Origin: Laterigemmans sp052161645
GTDB lineage: Bacteria; Planctomycetota; Planctomycetia; Pirellulales; Pirellulaceae
NCBI GenBank assembly: GCA_052161645.1
Contig: CP197414.1
DNA length: 64,000 nucleotides
Strand: one strand, 5' to 3'
Positions 37,768 to 45,919 of this stretch are shown here, one piece after another (position 1 is the first letter of the stretch; every line of letters starts with the position of its first letter). The translations under genes were made by a program, and so were the position numbers. The notes under the pieces were generated by a model. That model made no database searches and had not been told where the DNA came from. It saw nothing but the letters and a program-made list of their open reading frames with translations.

Positions 37768-39453
37768 ATGATCACAAACGTCAAGGGAATCTCCCATACC
37801 CTCTCGCCACACCAATTGCGCGAGGTAGCGGACCGTCTGCGAGACAGTTCGGGGTTGGCGACATTGGCCACGCGATGGGAGTACGACAGCGAAACTTCGC
37901 TCTTGGAAGAGACCGCCCGAGTGTTGGGGCTGAGTTGGCTGGAAAGCGACGAATTGGACGTCGATCCGGCGGCCCTCGATGGTTTTCCGCTCAAGTTGAT
38001 TCACCGTTACGACGTTTTTCCGCTGGAGAAGACCGACCAATGGCTGCGATTGGCCGTCAGCAACCCGTTTGCTTTTGACGCGTTTGACACCGTGGCCACC
38101 GCCGTCTCGCGGGAAGTTCGTCCCGTGGTCACCACTCCGGAAACGGTTCGCGAGTTAATCAAGCGAAACTTGGGCGTGGGGGCTGAGACGATCGACGGGC
38201 TGATTGCGATGCAAAGGCAGCAGGCCGGCGATGTGCAGATGCTCGAGGACCTCGATCTCGATGGTTCCGAGGACGCTGAAGCAGCCAGTCAGGCCTCGGT
38301 TGTGCGGTTGGTCAATGAGATTCTCTCCGAAGCGGTCGAGGCGCGGGCCAGCGATATTCACATCGAAGCTCAAGAGCGGCGGTTGAAATTGCGTTATCGC
38401 ATCGACGGCGTGTTGCAACTGCAGAGCGTGCCGCCGGAAATGAATCAATTCCAGGCGGCGATCGTCAGCCGTTTGAAGATCATGGCCAAAATGAACATCG
38501 CGGAAAAACGGGTACCGCAAGATGGCCGGATCAAATTGCGAGTCGCTGGGCGAGAAGTCGATTTGCGGGTCTCCATCATCCCGATGTTGCATGGCGAAGG
38601 GGTCGTCATGCGGGTGTTGGATAAATCGAACCTCAGCTTTTCGCTGCGTGACATCGGCATGCCCGAGGATACCTACGCCCAATTCAAAAAGCTGATCCAG
38701 TTGCCGCATGGGATTGTGTTGGTCACCGGGCCGACCGGTTCGGGGAAAACGACGACGCTTTACAGTGCTCTCAATGAAATCAAATCGGAAGATACCAAGA
38801 TCATTACCACGGAGGATCCGATCGAGTATCAGTTGGAGGGGATTAACCAGATTCAAGTCCAGCACAAAGTGGGGCTGACCTTTGCGGCTTGCCTGCGAGC
38901 CATTTTGCGGCACGATCCCGACGTGGTGTTGGTCGGTGAAATTCGTGACTTGGAAACGGCCGAGAATGCGACCCAAGCTTCATTGACAGGTCACATGGTC
39001 TTCAGCACCCTGCACACCAATGATGCGGCGGGAGCTTACATGCGATTGTGTGATATGGGGGTCGAGCCGTTCTTGGTTGCCAGCACGGTCGAAGGGGTGA
39101 TGGCCCAGCGGTTGGTGCGACGTTTATGTGCTGATTGTCGCGAAGCGTATCAGCCTGACCCCAGCGAATTGCCTGAGGATTTCCCGTTGGAGCAACTGCA
39201 CGGACCACTTTACCGGCCGACAGGTTGTGAGAGTTGCCGCGGGACGGGGTATCGAGGCCGGATGGGTATTTATGAACTGTTGGTGACCAACACCACCATC
39301 CGCGACTTGGCCACTCAGCGTGCCCCGGCCAACCAGATCAAAGATGCGGCGATGGCCGCCGGGATGCAGACTTTGCGTGGTGACGGATGGCAAAAAGCGA
39401 TCAGTGGCATCACCACGGTTGAGGAAGTCTTGCGAGTAACCAAAGCGGATTAA
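37768..39453 (+). CDS. gspE: Type II secretion ATPase GspE
   Basis: A 561-residue secretion ATPase of the GspE/PilB type. The N-terminal MshEN-like domain (about residues 50-145) includes LAVSNPFAFDAFDTV. SASDIHIE-type sequence (RASDIHIEAQERRLKLRYRI) precedes the RecA-like domain. The Walker A motif is VTGPTGSGKTTTLYSAL (about residue 320), the Asp box ITTEDPIEYQLEGINQ, Walker B DVVLVGEIRDLETA, and the His box HTNDAAGAYMRL. Four cysteines in CADC and CESC (about residues 453-490) form the GspE zinc site. It powers pseudopilus assembly from the cytoplasm. The length is normal. gspF follows after 6 bp. Confidence 0.97.
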   Translation: MITNVKGISHTLSPHQLREVADRLRDSSGLATLATRWEYDSETSLLEETARVLGLSWLESDELDVDPAALDGFPLKLIHRYDVFPLEKTDQWLRLAVSNPFAFDAFDTVATAVSREVRPVVTTPETVRELIKRNLGVGAETIDGLIAMQRQQAGDVQMLEDLDLDGSEDAEAASQASVVRLVNEILSEAVEARASDIHIEAQERRLKLRYRIDGVLQLQSVPPEMNQFQAAIVSRLKIMAKMNIAEKRVPQDGRIKLRVAGREVDLRVSIIPMLHGEGVVMRVLDKSNLSFSLRDIGMPEDTYAQFKKLIQLPHGIVLVTGPTGSGKTTTLYSALNEIKSEDTKIITTEDPIEYQLEGINQIQVQHKVGLTFAACLRAILRHDPDVVLVGEIRDLETAENATQASLTGHMVFSTLHTNDAAGAYMRLCDMGVEPFLVASTVEGVMAQRLVRRLCADCREAYQPDPSELPEDFPLEQLHGPLYRPTGCESCRGTGYRGRMGIYELLVTNTTIRDLATQRAPANQIKDAAMAAGMQTLRGDGWQKAISGITTVEEVLRVTKAD

Positions 39454-39459
39454 AGTGAC

Positions 39460-40680
39460 ATGCCAGATTTCGCTTACGTAGCGAAAACCTCCGCCGGCGA
39501 GCGCCGTGTGGGTACGATCGAAGCGCTGAATCGTCAAGCGGCGATGCAGGGTTTGCGTCGTCAGCAGTTATTTCCGTTGTCGGTCAAGGATGCCAAGCCG
39601 GCTTCGGCGGGGGCTGCTGGCTTACAGTTTCCGGCGCGGATTAAGAAAGAACAAGTTGCCGACTTGTGCACGCAGTTGGCCGATCTGTTGACCAACGGTG
39701 TGCCGATGCTCGAAGCCTTGCACATCTTGGGCGAGGTGACGGTCCATCCCCGGCTGCAAGCGGCCATGAAGCGGGTGCACGACATGGTTGCCGAAGGGGC
39801 CACGCTCGACCAAGCGATGGCTCGCGAGCCGGCGATTTTCTCGGAGTTGACTCTGAGCATGGTGCGGGCCGGGCAAGAGGGCGCGTTCTTGGAAGAAGCC
39901 TTGCAGCGCACGTCGACGTTCCTCCGCAAGCAAGATGAGATGCGGAGCAAGATCATAGGGGCGTTGACCTATCCGATGATCCTGGGAGTGGTCGGCACGT
40001 TGATCACTTCCTTGATGATTGTTTTTTTGGTCCCCAAGTTTCAACCCTTTTTTGATCGTCTGGAAGCGACCGGCAGCGGATTGCCGCTGATCACCGTGAT
40101 CTTGCTCGGCACGAGTGATGTGTTGATGCAATATGGACTGTTGGTGCCGTTGCCAATTGCCGCGGTTGTGATGGGAGTGCGAAAGTTTATCGCCACCGAT
40201 CGTGGGCGGTTGCTGTGGGATACTTGGAAATTAAAGATTCCCGTAATGGGAGATATCTTTCATGATGCGGCCGTGTCACGCGCTTGCCGCGTGCTGGGGA
40301 CATTGCTCCGCAACGGGGTGCCGTTGTTAAAATCGTTACGGATCAGCAGCGAGTCGACGGGCAATCGGTTGTTGCAGGAAGTAATGATCAAGTCAGCCGA
40401 GAATGTGACGTCGGGTGATACGTTGGCTAAGCCGCTAGCGAACAGCGGTCTGATCCCACCGCAAGTGATGGCGATGATTCGCATCGCTGAGGAATCGAAT
40501 ACGTTGGACGATGTGTTAGTGAAGATTTCCGATCGCATTGATGGGCAAATCGAACGTCGTCTGGAAGTGATGGTACGAATGATCGAACCTTTGATGCTGG
40601 TCGTCATCGGGGGCATGGTGATGTTTGTCATCGTGGGGGTGTTGTTGCCCGTCTTCGATCTCAATTCAAGTGTTGGATAA
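39460..40680 (+). CDS. gspF: Type II secretion inner-membrane protein GspF
   Basis: A 406-residue platform protein. It begins PDFAYVAKTSAGERRVGTIE and has two copies of the T2SSF domain: the first around LADLLTNGVPMLEALHILGE, the second around LGTLLRNGVPLLKSLRISSE. Three membrane segments are seen: about residues 168-190 (GVVGTLITSLMIVFLVP), 217-240, and the C-terminal LMLVVIGGMVMFVIVGVLLP. It connects the ATPase GspE to the pseudopilus. It lies 6 bp after gspE and 26 bp before gspG, with no sign of damage. Confidence 0.97.
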   Translation: MPDFAYVAKTSAGERRVGTIEALNRQAAMQGLRRQQLFPLSVKDAKPASAGAAGLQFPARIKKEQVADLCTQLADLLTNGVPMLEALHILGEVTVHPRLQAAMKRVHDMVAEGATLDQAMAREPAIFSELTLSMVRAGQEGAFLEEALQRTSTFLRKQDEMRSKIIGALTYPMILGVVGTLITSLMIVFLVPKFQPFFDRLEATGSGLPLITVILLGTSDVLMQYGLLVPLPIAAVVMGVRKFIATDRGRLLWDTWKLKIPVMGDIFHDAAVSRACRVLGTLLRNGVPLLKSLRISSESTGNRLLQEVMIKSAENVTSGDTLAKPLANSGLIPPQVMAMIRIAEESNTLDDVLVKISDRIDGQIERRLEVMVRMIEPLMLVVIGGMVMFVIVGVLLPVFDLNSSVG

Positions 40681-40706
40681 TATTGTTTTAAGTTGGAGAT
40701 AAAGTA

Positions 40707-41210
40707 ATGAAATCGAAACGTCGTAACCGCAGCGGTTTGACGCTGCTAGAGTTGATGATTGTGTTGATCATCTTGGTCGGTTTGATGGCCATCGTGGGGC
40801 CACGGTTATTGGGTTCTCAGCAGAAGGCTGACATCCGCACGGCGGAAGTCCAGATCGGCAGTTTGGCATCGGCGCTGAAGATGTACGTGGTTGACATGAA
40901 AGTTTATCCATCCACCGAAGATGGGTTGGAAGCTTTGGTGCGAGCTCCGGAAGATGAGCGTCTGGCCAGGAAATGGGCTGGGCCTTACATCGACGGCAAG
41001 TTGCCGTTGGACCCTTGGGGTAATGAGTTTGGCTACGAGTATGGCGCTGCCGAGGACGGTGAGAGCCAAAGTGGTAGTCAGCCTGATTTTCCCCGCATCT
41101 TCTCCTTAGGTCCTGACGGCCAAGCGGAGACGGCTGACGACATCGCCAATCGCTCAGCGGATGGCGCGGAGAGTGAAGAGGAAGAAGACCTCGGCGGTGA
41201 ATCGATATAA
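40707..41210 (+). CDS. gspG: Major pseudopilin GspG
   Basis: A 167-residue prepilin. The cleavage site is RSG-LTLLELMIVLIILVGLM, with Gly at -1 and Glu at +5; Leu rather than Phe or Met is at +1. The mature protein has the GspG hallmarks ALKMYVVDMKVYPSTEDGLE and KLPLDPWGNEFGYEYG, the calcium-loop region, then FSLGPDGQAETADDI. A GGAG ribosome binding site lies nine bases upstream. The acidic C-terminal tail (SEEEEDLGGESI) is longer than usual. It is the main subunit of the type II pseudopilus and needs a prepilin peptidase, which is not encoded in this window. Confidence 0.96.
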   Translation: MKSKRRNRSGLTLLELMIVLIILVGLMAIVGPRLLGSQQKADIRTAEVQIGSLASALKMYVVDMKVYPSTEDGLEALVRAPEDERLARKWAGPYIDGKLPLDPWGNEFGYEYGAAEDGESQSGSQPDFPRIFSLGPDGQAETADDIANRSADGAESEEEEDLGGESI

Positions 41211-41214
41211 CGCT

Positions 41215-41360
41215 AACGGCAAAGTCGTTTAACAGTCAGCCGCAGGCGTACTCAGTACCGATAAACGTCAGGCGGCAAAGTCGTTTAACAGTCAGCCGCA
41301 GGCGTACTTAGTATCGATGTCTCGTCAGGTAGTACGCCTGCGGCTGACTGTTAAACGATT
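41215..41360. repeat. Two direct and one inverted copy of a 29-bp repeat between gspG and gspH
   Basis: GTCGTTTAACAGTCAGCCGC plus nine more bases is found at 41224-41252 and 41280-41308, and in reverse orientation at 41331-41359. The second and third copies can form a hairpin with a stem of about 29 bp and a loop of about 22 bases. It could dampen transcription into gspH or protect the upstream mRNA. Confidence 0.92.
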
Positions 41361-41419
41361 GAAGTGCGTTTTTGTTCCCGCTCAGGCCTTTGCCTTGCCG
41401 GCTAGCATCGAGAGACAGT

Positions 41420-42256
41420 ATGTTGCTCCGCTTGAAATCGCTTCCCCGCCGACCCGCATTTTCGTTATTGGAAATGATGATCGTGCTAGCGATTTTGGCA
41501 GGCATGATGGCGCTCGCTTGGCCGAGCCTGCGGCGGCCGATGGAAGAGAGTGCTGTGCAGCAAGCGGCTGCGGAGTTACGGGAGCAGATTGCCGAATGTC
41601 GGTATCAGGCAGCGGTTCACGGTCAGTTGGTGTTAATCCGTTTTGAAGCGGAGACGTCAAGTTTCGAGTGGGGGCCATGGCAAGCGTTGATGGCCAATGA
41701 GTTGGAGGTTGCAAATAGTAGAGCGCTTGTCTCCAATCGCTTGGCATATTGTAGAGCGATTGTCCCCAATCGCTTGGCATATTGTAGACCGATTGTCCCC
41801 AATCGCTTGGCATATTGTAGAGCGATTGTCCCCAATCGCTTGGCATATTGTAGACCGATTGTCCCCAATCGCTTGGCATATTGTAGAGCGATTGTCCCCA
41901 ATCGCTTGGAGTTTTATGCAAACAGCTGGGGACAGCTGTTTTACAAAGCAAACAGCTGGGGACAGCAGTTCTACATTGCCAAGCTCTCTGAGAGTGAACC
42001 GGCGACTTGGTCGTTGCCCGCAGGCATGATCTTTGAGCGGGTTAGTTTGGGAGCTGCTGCGGCCGGAGTACCCGCAGACGCCGGGGAAACGCGTTGGTAT
42101 TTGCCGTTGTTGCCTGACGGGCAAACGCGTGATGCGGCCATCGTGTTACGCGATCAAACGACCGGGCAACGAGCTCTGGTGCGAGTCGATGCGGTCACTG
42201 GGATGATGCAAACCGAGCGGTTGCCGGCGGCAGTTGCGGATAGCGAACTGCCATGA
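41420..42256 (+). CDS. gspH: Minor pseudopilin GspH with repeat-derived insert
   Basis: A 278-residue prepilin from the ATG at 41420, placed 15 residues before the cleavage site RRPA-FSLLEMMIVLAILAGMM, where Ala rather than Gly is at -1. An upstream ATG at 41372 is less likely because it lies in the repeat-bearing spacer. The globular part contains AAAELREQIAECRYQAAVHG and LVLIRFEAETSSFEWGPW, as in GspH/FimT proteins. Residues about 100-186 are six copies of an 11-residue unit (VPNRLAYCRAI) plus two ANSWGQ units, all translated from an intergenic-type hairpin repeat. Without them the protein would be near the usual length. It ends at the ATGA shared with gspI. Confidence 0.88.
   Translation: MLLRLKSLPRRPAFSLLEMMIVLAILAGMMALAWPSLRRPMEESAVQQAAAELREQIAECRYQAAVHGQLVLIRFEAETSSFEWGPWQALMANELEVANSRALVSNRLAYCRAIVPNRLAYCRPIVPNRLAYCRAIVPNRLAYCRPIVPNRLAYCRAIVPNRLEFYANSWGQLFYKANSWGQQFYIAKLSESEPATWSLPAGMIFERVSLGAAAAGVPADAGETRWYLPLLPDGQTRDAAIVLRDQTTGQRALVRVDAVTGMMQTERLPAAVADSELP
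41718..41977 (+). repeat. Six 33-bp hairpin repeats plus two related hairpins inside gspH
   Basis: Units of exactly 33 bp begin at 41718, 41751, 41784, 41817, 41850 and 41883. Most contain AGCGATTG-TCCC-CAATCGCT, an 8-bp stem with a TCCC loop. Two AACAGCTG-GGGA-CAGC(T/A)GTT elements follow (about 41920-41975). The unit length keeps the gspH reading frame open. Confidence 0.95.
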
Positions 42257-42867
42257 TTTGCGCAGCACCGCAGCGACCAGACTCCAACTTTTCGCGCAGT
42301 CGGTTTCAGCGCGGTGGGTTTTCGTTGCTGGAAGTGATCTTGGCCACCGCTGTCTTGGCTGGCAGCGGAGCCGCCTTGTTCGCTTTAATCGGCCAAGCCA
42401 GCAAGTTGGCAGTCCGTGCTGAGCAACGCAGCGAAGCTTTGCAGATTGCCGAGTCGGTGTTGGATGAATTCATCGCGATGGGTGGCCGGCAGCAAAGCGA
42501 AATGAATGGTGTCTATGAGGCAAATCCGGCTTGGGCTTATCGGTTGCAAGTGGACTCGCCATTAGCAAATGGTGTGGGAGCTGCCAATAACATCAGCAGT
42601 CAAACCGACGGCGGTGGCTCTAGCGGGAACGCGAACAACGGGGCGGCAATAAGCGGCGAGTCACCAACGGCCGATTCGCCAACAGATACATCAATAAGTG
42701 GTAGGCCCACGCGGTTGGTGCGGATCGCCGTCTTGGTCTTTCCGGCTGGAGCGGGTGATGGTGCCGCGTCTGGGCAGTTGGGGGTCGACGCCAACGAGCA
42801 ACGTGGGGCGGTGCAGTTGGTTGGGTGGGCGCGGTTGCCTGCCGGCGGTGCGGGAAGTGGGCCATGA
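42253..42867 (+). CDS. gspI: Minor pseudopilin GspI
   Basis: A 204-residue prepilin-like protein. The start ATG overlaps the gspH stop (ATGA), indicating coupled translation. A 20-residue leader ends at FQRGG-FSLLEVILATAVLAGSG, a canonical type IV prepilin cleavage site. LQIAESVLDEFIAMGGRQQSE corresponds to the A-E-x-x-L-x-E-helix usual in GspI. The region around residues 115-150 is a Gly/Ser/Asn/Thr-rich linker (GGGSSGNANNGA) that may be disordered. GspI caps the pseudopilus tip with GspJ and GspK. It ends in ATGA overlap with gspJ. Confidence 0.88.
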   Translation: MICAAPQRPDSNFSRSRFQRGGFSLLEVILATAVLAGSGAALFALIGQASKLAVRAEQRSEALQIAESVLDEFIAMGGRQQSEMNGVYEANPAWAYRLQVDSPLANGVGAANNISSQTDGGGSSGNANNGAAISGESPTADSPTDTSISGRPTRLVRIAVLVFPAGAGDGAASGQLGVDANEQRGAVQLVGWARLPAGGAGSGP

Positions 42868-44051
42868 GTCAGCGAGTATTGTCGCAATCGGCTGCTGCGT
42901 GGCAAACTCGACTGTGCAAGAAAGCACATTTGGGGCGGAAAACGCAAAATCGCGGATTTTCGGTGCTGGAGTTAATCATTGCTCTGGCCTTGTTGGCCAC
43001 CTTGATGGTTGTCGCTTGGTCGATTTTGGCCTCCTATCGCGTTGCCGAGCAACGTGGTTGGCAGCAAACTTATCGGTTGCGAGTGATGAGTGTGGCGAGA
43101 GGGTGGCTGGTGCAAGACGCGGCTTGCAGCATGAAAGCGGACAGTTGGGAACGAGGGAATGCGTCGGTTGCGAGTCAGCAAACTTCATTTCCTGGCAATC
43201 AGCAGGTTGTATTTCGCGGCACATCGCGGGAGATCGTCTGGCAGCAAATTCCGGTGGTCGATCCCCTGCCCTGGTTGGACGAAGTGACGGCGAGTTGGCA
43301 ACCTTTGCGTTCGCCCGGTGCGAGTTCTGGAACGGGTGCGAGTTCTGGAACCGGTGCGAGTTCTGGAACTGGTGGATTCAGTGATCGCGAATTGGAATTG
43401 GGGCCTGCGGGACTTGGTCCGCGGCGGCAAACGGTTCGCCTTGATCCGTTGGAGCTTGGCACGGTTACTTATCGCTTACTGCCCGACGGAGTTACCAACG
43501 ACGACGAGCCCGTGTATCGTTTGCAGCGGGAGTTGAGAGCCGCTGCGACTTGGGCCGAGCGGAGCGAGGGTGAAAGTGAGACATCGTCGGCGGATCAATT
43601 ACTGACGGTGGATGATCTTTATCGAACGGAGCAACCAGCGGCGGAGCTGACTGGCGGGCCGTTGATGTCCAGCGCGATCCGTCATCTGGTCTCTCCACGC
43701 TTTCGTTATTGTGATGGCGAGAATTGGCTTGACCAGTGGGATAGTCAACTGCGAATGAGCTTGCCCACGGCGATCGAGTTGAGTTTTGATTTTCCGCCCG
43801 CCTCGAGTCCTTACCAGGTCACTCGGCAACCGCCCGCAGAGCCAGGGGATTTGCCGGCGGGCGGGCTGGGCAATGAGTTGGGCGATGAGCTGGGCAATGA
43901 GCTGAACAATGTGCAGCCAGCGTTACGGGCTTTGCCAGATGAAGCGGAAGCAACGCCCAGCGGGCTGGAGGGTGGCGGTGAGATTCCGCTCCGCGATGTG
44001 CGGATCGTGGTGCGAATTCCCGGTCAGACCGGCATGAGGAGCGGGCGATGA
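42864..44051 (+). CDS. gspJ: Minor pseudopilin GspJ
   Basis: A 395-residue protein if started at the ATG of the ATGA overlap with gspI (42864-42867). The leader is long (about 35 residues) and ends at KTQNRG-FSVLELIIALALLATLM, a prepilin site with Gly at -1 and Glu at +5. The mature part has YRVAEQRGWQQTYRLRV in the helix, and later ISAIRHLVSPRFRYCDGE-like sequence (SSAIRHLVSPRFRYCDGE) of GspJ type. Small repeats GASSGT (about 43318-43375) and GNELGDEL (about 43868-43910) enlarge loops. It is about twice the usual GspJ length. Confidence 0.85.
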   Translation: MSQRVLSQSAAAWQTRLCKKAHLGRKTQNRGFSVLELIIALALLATLMVVAWSILASYRVAEQRGWQQTYRLRVMSVARGWLVQDAACSMKADSWERGNASVASQQTSFPGNQQVVFRGTSREIVWQQIPVVDPLPWLDEVTASWQPLRSPGASSGTGASSGTGASSGTGGFSDRELELGPAGLGPRRQTVRLDPLELGTVTYRLLPDGVTNDDEPVYRLQRELRAAATWAERSEGESETSSADQLLTVDDLYRTEQPAAELTGGPLMSSAIRHLVSPRFRYCDGENWLDQWDSQLRMSLPTAIELSFDFPPASSPYQVTRQPPAEPGDLPAGGLGNELGDELGNELNNVQPALRALPDEAEATPSGLEGGGEIPLRDVRIVVRIPGQTGMRSGR

Positions 44052-45769
44052 AGCTTAGCCGTTCTCCTGCTGACCGCCGGGCAATGGCTTTGTTGGCCGT
44101 GATGGTGGTGATCATCTTAGTTGCTCTGGCCGCTTATAGTTTTAATCAACGGATGGCCGATTCGTATCGACTCAGCCAGTTACAACTGGAACGGACGCAA
44201 GCTCGACTGGCTGCGCAAAGTGGCATCGAGCGATTGCTTTGGGAATTGGAATTGCCAGCCGATCAACGCCAGATACAGGCCGATATGCAAGGCAGCGGTC
44301 AGGTTAGCAGGCAGGCGGTTGATGGGGCGTCAAACTTTGCTGGGGTGTCGCTTGGTGGTGATTCGCTGGGTGGTGATTCGCTGGGTGGTGATTCGCTGGG
44401 TGGTGATTCGCTGGGTGATGACAGAGCGAGCGATGAGGGTTGGCGTTACAGCGTCGTGACTTCGCAAGCCGAAGATCGCAGTATTGAGGCGGGGGTGGTG
44501 GCTGACGAGCGGGCTGGTTGGCGGTTTGGCGTGACCAATGAGTCGGCCAAAATCAACATTCAGACGCTCAGTTTATGGGATCGTCAAATGCCGGGGCACG
44601 CGCGCCAATCCCTGCTGCGATTGCCCGGTGCCGAGGCGACGGTGGTGGAGCGATTTTTAGAGGTATACAAAATTGGTCGCGCGGGCGGTGGACAGGCACT
44701 CGACCGCATCGCTCAGATCAAGCAAGACTTGGAGCGAGCGGGTGGCAGTCAGGGGATGGATGCTGACGACTTGGCGCGTCGTTGGGCGCTGCGATGGACC
44801 GGTGGTGACTGGAATCATGACTACCGATTGGACTTGCTGGAGGGGGCAATCCTGGCGCGGGCCAGCTCCGCGAGCAGCGGTTCGGCAGCTGGCAGTAGTT
44901 CGGCAGCGAACAACAGTGGTGCCGGACCGACGGTCATGGCCGGACCGCTCGCTTGGCGGGACTATTTGACCTTTTACAGCGGCCAGCGAAATCAGACTCG
45001 CGACGGACGTCCGCGGATTTTTCTGAACGATCCCGACCTGGCCCGTTTGCAGCGAAGCTTATTGGAGATTTGGCCCAGCGATTGGGCGAACTTTGTCATT
45101 GCCGCCCGGCAGTACGGAGTGGCCGCCGGTAACTTTAGCAGCGGTGTTTCTAGCAGCGGGGCGGCCAGCACGTCGCCGGAGGCCGTTTGGGTCCCCGATT
45201 TGACGCAGCCAGCTACTTATCTGATTCAAAGTCCGCTGGAATTAATCGATGGTCGCGTTTCAGTACCGACGGCTGAGGGGCAGAAAACTTTGCTCCGCAG
45301 TCCGTTATCTTCTGACCTCGAAGCGATGCGTGATTATCTTGGTGATTTAGTTGACCAAGTCACGATCGATCCGAACCGCGTGGTTGCCGGTCAGATTGAT
45401 GTGATGACGGCAGCCCCCGCCGTTTTAATGGCTGTGCCCGGTATGGATTCGCAGTTGGTTGATGGGATCATCAGTCAGCGGCGATCGGCTGGAGCGGTCG
45501 AAAGTGATCGCAGCACCGTCGCTTGGTTGGTGCTGGAACAAGTGATTGATTTGCCCACCTTTACCAAGTTGCTCCCCTGGATCACCGTGGGAGGCGATTG
45601 TTACAGCGGACAAGTGATTGGCTTTCGCGATCAAGTCAGCCCATTGTATCGTTGTACGGTTATATTAGATGGTCGCCTGCAACCAGCCGTGGTGAGAAAT
45701 TATCAGCCCTGGCACGCGTGGGGACGCGGGTTCCCCGTGGAGTCGTTGCTGAGCACCAGGGAAATGTAG
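44048..45769 (+). CDS. gspK: Pseudopilus tip protein GspK
   Basis: A 573-residue GspK-like protein that starts in an ATGA overlap with gspJ. The N-terminus is DRRAMALLAVMVVIILVALA: a hydrophobic prepilin-like helix, but without the Glu at +5, as is usual for GspK. RLAAQSGIERLLWELEL follows. The saposin-like (SAM) repeats of GspK are suggested by LLRLPGAEATVVERFLEV and by VLMAVPGMDSQLVDGIISQR near the C-terminus. A run of four SLGGD pentapeptides (44350-44415) comes from a 15-bp tandem repeat. It ends with a 70-residue extension. It would begin pseudopilus assembly with GspI and GspJ. Confidence 0.88.
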   Translation: MKLSRSPADRRAMALLAVMVVIILVALAAYSFNQRMADSYRLSQLQLERTQARLAAQSGIERLLWELELPADQRQIQADMQGSGQVSRQAVDGASNFAGVSLGGDSLGGDSLGGDSLGGDSLGDDRASDEGWRYSVVTSQAEDRSIEAGVVADERAGWRFGVTNESAKINIQTLSLWDRQMPGHARQSLLRLPGAEATVVERFLEVYKIGRAGGGQALDRIAQIKQDLERAGGSQGMDADDLARRWALRWTGGDWNHDYRLDLLEGAILARASSASSGSAAGSSSAANNSGAGPTVMAGPLAWRDYLTFYSGQRNQTRDGRPRIFLNDPDLARLQRSLLEIWPSDWANFVIAARQYGVAAGNFSSGVSSSGAASTSPEAVWVPDLTQPATYLIQSPLELIDGRVSVPTAEGQKTLLRSPLSSDLEAMRDYLGDLVDQVTIDPNRVVAGQIDVMTAAPAVLMAVPGMDSQLVDGIISQRRSAGAVESDRSTVAWLVLEQVIDLPTFTKLLPWITVGGDCYSGQVIGFRDQVSPLYRCTVILDGRLQPAVVRNYQPWHAWGRGFPVESLLSTREM

Positions 45770-45919
45770 CTGCGAGTTTGTTTGTGAGAACCTATCCGAA
45801 AACCATTAGCCGCTTTGGCGCTAGCCGCGGTTCCGTTTGGCTTTCGAATAGGTTCTTGGCCTTACACTGTTTTGGGAGTCGAAACGCTGAACCTCAGTAA
45901 GTCGATATCGTTGTCGAAC

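Noticed and set aside
41382..42124. Open frames on both strands of gspH with AIGDNRSTICQ-like repeats
   Set aside because: They arise from the 33-bp repeat, which is free of stops in several frames. Only the frame with the prepilin signature and GspH features is taken as real.
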